Below, one piece after another: positions 59,808-64,000 of a stretch of DNA of 64,000 bases. The position numbers and the translations under genes are program-made. The first letter of the stretch is position 1, and the number at the start of each line of letters is the position of its first letter. This DNA comes from Planctomycetota bacterium (GTDB lineage: Bacteria; Planctomycetota; SZUA-567; H5-PLA8). Under the pieces are notes generated by a model. That model was not told the origin of the DNA, did no database searches, and was given only the letters and a program-made list of their open reading frames with translations. The stretch is taken from assembly GCA_016200135.1 (NCBI GenBank), contig JACQFI010000066.1, forward strand, positions 1 to 64,000. The letters run 5' to 3'.

Positions 59808-61565
59808 ATGGCGGACGAACAGACCACCCAACTGACGCCTATCGGTAAGATTATCTCGATCCTGCTGATCCTGGGCCTGATCGGCGCGGGCGTATTTCTG
59901 GTCATGCGCCGCGGCCAGGAGACGGCCCAGAACGGCCCTCAAGGACCGGGCAAAGGCCCCGGGCCCGGAGGGACGCCGAGCAGCAGCGGCGCGGAATCCG
60001 GCAGCGGTGCCGAAGCGCCCGACCTGACCGGCGTAACGATGCAGAAGGACTACAAGTTCGTGCCGGCCGAACGCCTGCCAGCGGTGAAAGGCGTCAGCGC
60101 CTACAAGTGGGACGAGAAAGAGAAGGTCCTGCGCTTCGCCTACAACGTCTGGGCCGGCTGGCTGCCGGTGATCGCGGCCAACAAGGGCACGGCGCCGAAC
60201 GCGGAGAGCATCTTCTTCAAAAAGTACGGCTTTAAAGTGGAACTCAAGCAGATTGACGATCCCGTAATGGCCCGCGACCAGTTCGCCGCGGGGGAACTCC
60301 ACACCTGCTGGGGCACGGTGGACATGATGACGCTCTTCGCCCCCGAGCTCATCAAGGACTCGCGCACGGCGCCGCGCATCGTCCAGCAGATCGACTGGTC
60401 GAACGGCGGCGACGGCATCGTGGTGCGGAAGCACATCAAGAGCGTCGCGGACCTGAAGGGCAAGACCGTCGCGCTCGCCCAGAACTCCCCCAGCGAGTAC
60501 TACCTCACCTCGCTCATGTTCTCGGCGGGTCTGAGCCTGAAGGACGTGAACAAGAAATACACGGGTTCGGCCTTCGAAGCCTCCGCGGCGTTCGTGGCCG
60601 ACAAGTCCATCGACGCCTGCGTCTCGTGGTCGCCGGACATCTACAACATCCCCGACAAGGTCGCGAACACGCGCATTCTTTCCAGCACCAAGGACGCCAA
60701 CAAGCTGATCTCCGACGTATACGCGGTGCGCGCGGACTTCATGCGCGACCATCCGGATATCGTGGAAGGCCTGGTGGCGGGCATCTTCGAGGGCATGGAC
60801 TACGCGAAGGAGCACCCCGAAGAAGCGTGCAAGTGGATGGCGGCCGCGTTCAACCTCAAGCCCGAGGACGCCATGGGCATGCGCGAGGACGCGCACGCGA
60901 CGAACTTCGCCGAGAATCTGCAGTTCTTCATGAACGCGCAGAACCCGACCAACTTCGAGCGCACCTGGAAGAACGCGGGTTACGTGTACCAGAAGCTGGG
61001 CAGCATCACGCAGGCGGTGCCGTTCGACCAGGTGATGGACTTCTCCGTGCTGCAAGCACTGCAGAAGAAGGGCGCGTTCGCGCACCAGAAGGACGAGAGC
61101 ATCACCTCGTTCACGCCGGCGAACGTGAAGCAGATCCAGGCCGAAGCGCCGATCCTGACGCAGACGATCCGGATCAACTTCTTTCCCAACAGCAGCAATC
61201 CGTACGAGCCCGCGCGCGACCCGAACGGCATGGTCATCAACGGCAAGCTCTACGATCCCAACGTCGACGCGACGCTGGAGCGCGTGGCGGCCCTTTCGGG
61301 GCAGTTCGCGCGCGCGGTGATCCTGATCGTGGGGCACACGGACAGCAGCATGAAGGGCAAGGTGCCGGTCAACGCCGTGAAGCAGCTCAGCCAGGAGCGC
61401 GCGGAGGCCATCAAGCGCGCGCTGATCGACAAGTACAAGTTCGACCCGAACAAGTTCTCGATCGACAGCAAGGGCTGGGACGAGCCCTTCGACGCGAACG
61501 ACCCCGACAACCATGCGCTGAACCGCCGCGTGGAGATCGGCGTGTACCCGCCGGAGCAGAAATAA
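59808..61565 (+). CDS. NMT1/THI5-type substrate-binding protein fused to OmpA domain
   Basis: A 585-residue protein. A membrane helix at about 10-32 anchors it, then a Gly/Pro-rich linker. Residues about 80-385 are a binding-protein fold of the NMT1/nitrate-sulfonate kind (VWAGWLPVIAANKG; GKTVALAQNSPSEYYLTSLM). Residues about 440-585 are an OmpA-like peptidoglycan-binding domain (VILIVGHTDSS; QERAEAIKRALI; NHALNRRVEIGV). Fusion of a solute-binding fold to a cell-wall anchor is unusual for an importer part and suggests an envelope sensor. GAGAGGGG precedes the ATG; a TTG two codons earlier is less likely. It is followed one base later by a vWA gene. The NitT/TauT-type ABC pair at 27-29 kb lacks such a partner. 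Confidence 0.85.
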   Translation: MADEQTTQLTPIGKIISILLILGLIGAGVFLVMRRGQETAQNGPQGPGKGPGPGGTPSSSGAESGSGAEAPDLTGVTMQKDYKFVPAERLPAVKGVSAYKWDEKEKVLRFAYNVWAGWLPVIAANKGTAPNAESIFFKKYGFKVELKQIDDPVMARDQFAAGELHTCWGTVDMMTLFAPELIKDSRTAPRIVQQIDWSNGGDGIVVRKHIKSVADLKGKTVALAQNSPSEYYLTSLMFSAGLSLKDVNKKYTGSAFEASAAFVADKSIDACVSWSPDIYNIPDKVANTRILSSTKDANKLISDVYAVRADFMRDHPDIVEGLVAGIFEGMDYAKEHPEEACKWMAAAFNLKPEDAMGMREDAHATNFAENLQFFMNAQNPTNFERTWKNAGYVYQKLGSITQAVPFDQVMDFSVLQALQKKGAFAHQKDESITSFTPANVKQIQAEAPILTQTIRINFFPNSSNPYEPARDPNGMVINGKLYDPNVDATLERVAALSGQFARAVILIVGHTDSSMKGKVPVNAVKQLSQERAEAIKRALIDKYKFDPNKFSIDSKGWDEPFDANDPDNHALNRRVEIGVYPPEQK

Positions 61566-61566
61566 A

Positions 61567-62427
61567 ATGTCGCGCGAGCGGGGGCCTGCATTTGCCTTTG
61601 GCTGCGGCAGGTTCCTGCTCGTCGTCTGCATCCTATTGTTTATCCTCATCATGAGAATCAGTGCGCCGGCGAAGCCCCGGCCCACGCCCAGCGGACAGGG
61701 CTCTTCCGGGTCCATAGGCGTCACGGGGTCCGGAACGCCCGCGGGCGCCATGCCGGGGAACAATCCCATCGCGGAACTGCTGGCCGAAGGCGCCGCGGCG
61801 CCTGAAAAGGACGGCATCGCCGTCAGTGTGCTCATAGATACTTCGGGCAGCATGCGGAGCCCGGTTAAGGACACGGACGGCTCGCTAAGGCCGAAGATCG
61901 AGATCGCCCGCCGCGCCGTCCTGGACATCATCCGCCTGGCCGCGGACTACCGGAAGAAGAACCCCGCGCTGCCGCTCTGCGTGGGCATTCATGAGTTCAG
62001 CGCGCGCGGCGACCAGCCGAACGTCCGCCTTGTGCTGCCCTCGGCGGAACCCGACCCGGAGCAGGCGGAGGCGGCGCTCGCGCGGCTCAGGCCGTCCGGC
62101 GGAACGCCCATCGGCGATGCCATGATCGAAGGTAAGCGGGACCTCGACAAACTCTCTCTGAAGAAGATGCATCTGGTGGTCGTCACCGACGGCGAGAACA
62201 CGCATGGCTACCGGCCGGGCGACGTGGCCGAGGCGCTCGCCGCGCTGCCGGAAGAGAAGCGCGCGTCCGTGTATTTCGTGGCTTTCGACACCGACGCCAA
62301 GGCCTTCGAGCCCGTGCGCAACGCCGGCGGGCTCGTAATGAGCGCCGCGAACGCGCAGGAGCTTCACGACACGCTGCAGTATGTCTTTACGGGCAAGATC
62401 CTGGTCGAACAGCCCATAGCGCCTTGA
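61567..62427 (+). CDS. Membrane-anchored vWA-domain protein
   Basis: A 286-residue protein: N-terminal membrane helix (about 14-32), Gly/Ser/Pro-rich linker, then a vWA domain from about 83. The MIDAS is complete: D-T-S-G-S-M, the Thr in GGTPIGDAM and VVVTDGENTHG. vWA domains bind proteins in a metal-dependent way. It is tightly linked to the SBP-OmpA gene (one base apart), so the two probably form one envelope complex. Confidence 0.87.
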   Translation: MSRERGPAFAFGCGRFLLVVCILLFILIMRISAPAKPRPTPSGQGSSGSIGVTGSGTPAGAMPGNNPIAELLAEGAAAPEKDGIAVSVLIDTSGSMRSPVKDTDGSLRPKIEIARRAVLDIIRLAADYRKKNPALPLCVGIHEFSARGDQPNVRLVLPSAEPDPEQAEAALARLRPSGGTPIGDAMIEGKRDLDKLSLKKMHLVVVTDGENTHGYRPGDVAEALAALPEEKRASVYFVAFDTDAKAFEPVRNAGGLVMSAANAQELHDTLQYVFTGKILVEQPIAP

Positions 62428-62510
62428 GCCGTGCGGCGGTAGGATGTCGCGGACCCAACATTTCGAAATCAGGCGGCTGCACGCAGGCCGCTATTGCAAA
62501 CGGTGCGCCC

Positions 62511-63029
62511 ATGACCGATTTCAAACTCGCCTTCGACAAGGTCGAACTCCTGCTCGAGAAGCGCTACGGCATCGAGGTCAACATCAGCGACGTGCTCGAC
62601 CCGAACACCGGGGACCTCGACGGCGAACGCATCAAGCTGGATTACTCGCTGGACCTCGAGACCGCGCTCTTCGTGCTGCTGCATCTCTTCGGGCACACGG
62701 TCCAGTGGAACATCTCGGAGGAGTACCGCACGATCGGCTTGGACCTCGCGCCGGGCAAGGACGATGCGACCATGGCGAAGATTCTGGACTACGAGCGCAA
62801 CGCCACGCGCTACAGCCTGACGCTGCTGCACGAAGTCGGCGTGACCGACCTTGACCCGTGGGTCGCGGACATGTTCGCTGCGGACTGGGCTTTTCTGGAG
62901 CACTACTACCGCACCGGCGAGAAACTGGACTACAAGCAGCTCTACCGTCCGGGCACGGGCGCGCCGCTGACGCCGCTGGAGATCCCGGCGTTCCGTCCGC
63001 ACCGTTGGGTCTCGCGCTGGTCGTTTTAA
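62511..63029 (+). CDS. Protein of unknown function with H-x3-H motif
   Basis: A 172-residue soluble protein. The segment ETALFVLLHLFGHTVQWNIS resembles the zinc helix of ImmA/IrrE-like metallopeptidases (HExxH), but Leu stands where the catalytic Glu should be; further on are acidic and His residues (DPWVADMFAADWAFLEHYYR). It may be a degenerate or altered metalloprotein. The ATG at 62511 is chosen as the first after the vWA gene; the ribosome-binding site is poor. Confidence 0.65.
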   Translation: MTDFKLAFDKVELLLEKRYGIEVNISDVLDPNTGDLDGERIKLDYSLDLETALFVLLHLFGHTVQWNISEEYRTIGLDLAPGKDDATMAKILDYERNATRYSLTLLHEVGVTDLDPWVADMFAADWAFLEHYYRTGEKLDYKQLYRPGTGAPLTPLEIPAFRPHRWVSRWSF

Positions 63030-63043
63030 GAAAGGAGCCGTTC

Positions 63044-63883
63044 ATGCGGTCTTACCTCGCGTTGTTTTCGGCCATGGTCCTGACGCTTGCGCTCTCGGGC
63101 TGCAAGGAAGGCGACGGCGATGCGGAGAAGGAGCCCGCAAAGAAGAACCCCGCGAAGCAGGAGCCAGGGAAGAAGACACCCGCGCCGCCCGCCTACAAGG
63201 ACCGGCCCGCGGTGCTCGTGCCGAAGATTTCCAAAGGGCCCATGATCGACGGCAAGCTGGACGACTCCGTCTGGAAGAAGGCGCCGGTGCTGCGTTTCAA
63301 GTACACCGACGGCCGGGCGGACCCGCCCAAACACGATACCGAGGCGCGCGTGCTGGCCAGCAAGGACGCGTTCTTCGTCGCTTTCCGCTGCGCGGACTCC
63401 GAGCTGAAGAACCTGAAGGCGGAGAAGCGCGACCGCGACACGGAGATCTGGGAGGACGACAGCGTCGAGATCTTCCTGGCCTCCAGCGAGAGCGCCGAGG
63501 AGCCTTACCATCAGGTGATCGTGAACGCGGTGGGCTCGATCTACGACGGCTACATGAAGGGCGAGGGCTGGGAGTGCAAGAACCTGAAGGTCGTGACCGG
63601 TCGCGAGGAGAAGGCGTGGACCGTGGAAGTCGAGATCCCGTTCGCCAGCCTGAACCTGCCCGAGCATGCTGAGGAAATGGCCAAAGGCTGGCGTCTGAAC
63701 CTCAACCGCACCCGTCCCAAGCGCGACGATCAGGACGGGCAAGACACCGCGTGGTCGCCTACCGAGGGAACAAGCAACCACGTGCCCGAAAAGTTCGGAT
63801 ACGCGTTCTTTGAGGTCTTCAAAGGCAAGCTGCCGGTGCCGCCCAAGCCGGGCGCAGAAGCCAAGAAGACCGCGGAGAAGTAG
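63044..63883 (+). CDS. Lipoprotein with CBM9-like domain
   Basis: A 279-residue protein. The lipobox L-A-L-S-G-C gives a lipidated Cys20. A Lys/Pro-rich linker leads to a CBM9-like beta-sandwich (about 60-250: GPMIDGKLDDSVWKKAPVLR; E-I-W-E-D-D-S-V-E-I-F-L; W-T-V-E-V-E-I-P-F-A-S-L). Such domains bind sugars, or in some proteins cytochrome-like redox partners. AGGAG eight bases before the ATG fixes the start. Confidence 0.88.
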   Translation: MRSYLALFSAMVLTLALSGCKEGDGDAEKEPAKKNPAKQEPGKKTPAPPAYKDRPAVLVPKISKGPMIDGKLDDSVWKKAPVLRFKYTDGRADPPKHDTEARVLASKDAFFVAFRCADSELKNLKAEKRDRDTEIWEDDSVEIFLASSESAEEPYHQVIVNAVGSIYDGYMKGEGWECKNLKVVTGREEKAWTVEVEIPFASLNLPEHAEEMAKGWRLNLNRTRPKRDDQDGQDTAWSPTEGTSNHVPEKFGYAFFEVFKGKLPVPPKPGAEAKKTAEK

Positions 63884-63890
63884 GCCGGCT

Positions 63891-64000
63891 TTACGGTTTC
63901 TCGAGGACGATCAGGCAGCGGCTGTTGAACGGATTGGCGCCATTCAGCGCGCAGGTGTTCACCACGCGCCAGCCTTTCGCCAGCAGCGCGTTTAAATCGT
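63891..64000 (-). CDS. C-terminal end of a gene running off the window
   Basis: The minus strand is open from the right edge to a TAA at 63891-63893 and encodes D-L-N-A-L-L-A-K-G-W-R-V-V-N-T-C and then about 20 more residues ending V-L-E-K-P. The L-L-A-x-G-W-R-V-V pattern is like DUF4177-type small proteins. Only the last 35 residues are visible; it converges with the lipoprotein gene, 7 bp apart. Confidence 0.55.
   Translation of the reverse strand, partial: DLNALLAKGWRVVNTCALNGANPFNSRCLIVLEKP

Noticed and set aside
1-64000. CRISPR arrays, rRNA or tRNA genes, insertion sequences, prophage
   Set aside because: No regularly spaced repeats, cloverleaf sequences, transposase or phage structural genes were seen in any spacer or frame.

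Overview
The window is a GC-rich (mostly about 65 % GC) stretch of a bacterial chromosome that looks like a member of the PVC superphylum, most likely a planctomycete. The signs are a DUF1549/DUF1553 protein followed by a DUF1501 protein, several ECF sigma factors including one tethered to the membrane, a Gfo/Idh/MocA plus ThuA pair, secreted PQQ-type propellers and sialate esterase, phytanoyl-CoA dioxygenase-like oxygenases and intergenic spaces full of paired inverted repeats. No rRNA, tRNA, CRISPR array, prophage or insertion sequence was seen. Genus and species cannot be told from the sequence alone.

Layout. 0-6.3 kb: secreted DUF1549/1553 (cut by the window edge), DUF1501 and PQQ-propeller proteins, then a small TM2-like membrane protein. 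6.4-15.5 kb: aconitase with an unusual basic tail, a pair of membrane-linked unknowns, a secreted sialate O-acetylesterase, an NCS2-type nucleobase permease and a SAM methyltransferase. 15.6-20.4 kb: a VapBC-like toxin-antitoxin pair with a membrane protein gene behind it, an HpnA-like epimerase broken by a one-base frameshift, and two membrane proteins. 20.5-23.8 kb: an ECF sigma gene followed by a vWA/YfbK protein whose N-terminus resembles an anti-sigma factor. 24.2-28.8 kb: two coiled-coil protein genes and a NitT/TauT-type ABC pair, all on the minus strand, separated by a 1.3-kb AT-rich island carrying a restriction-type controller protein gene and two HNH nuclease-like genes but no methyltransferase. 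29.2-33.1 kb: an ECF sigma/anti-sigma pair and a membrane-tethered ECF sigma factor. 33.2-38.5 kb: MFS exporter, nucleotidyltransferase-like protein, ArsR/AHSA1 pair with a clear operator, and a three-gene membrane operon. 38.7-46.6 kb: MocA/ThuA pair, secreted proteins, a DUF5060-type glycoside hydrolase and a small winged-helix protein. 46.7-49.3 kb: an IclR regulator divergent from two phytanoyl-CoA dioxygenase-like genes around a perfect palindrome. 49.3-55.0 kb: one 1893-residue polytopic membrane protein. 55.1-57.4 kb: LysR regulator and a HEAT-repeat protein. 57.4-64 kb: a gene-free, less GC-rich stretch with DnaA-box-like sites, then dnaN and dciA, an NMT1-type binding protein fused to OmpA, a vWA protein, an unknown, a CBM9-like lipoprotein and the end of a further gene.

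How the genes may work together. The clearest functional units are: aconitase (TCA cycle); sugar-related secreted enzymes (sialate esterase, glycoside hydrolase, MocA/ThuA, CBM9-like lipoprotein) that fit a life on complex glycans; two separate ECF/anti-sigma circuits; ArsR/AHSA1 and IclR/dioxygenase units with visible operators; and the replication pair dnaN-dciA beside a candidate origin. The ABC pair lacks a local binding protein, while the SBP-OmpA/vWA pair 30 kb away lacks a transporter; they may be parts of one envelope system. The most unusual item is the controller-protein/HNH island, laid out like a type II restriction-modification system in which the methyltransferase gene is missing and a second HNH-like gene stands in its place.
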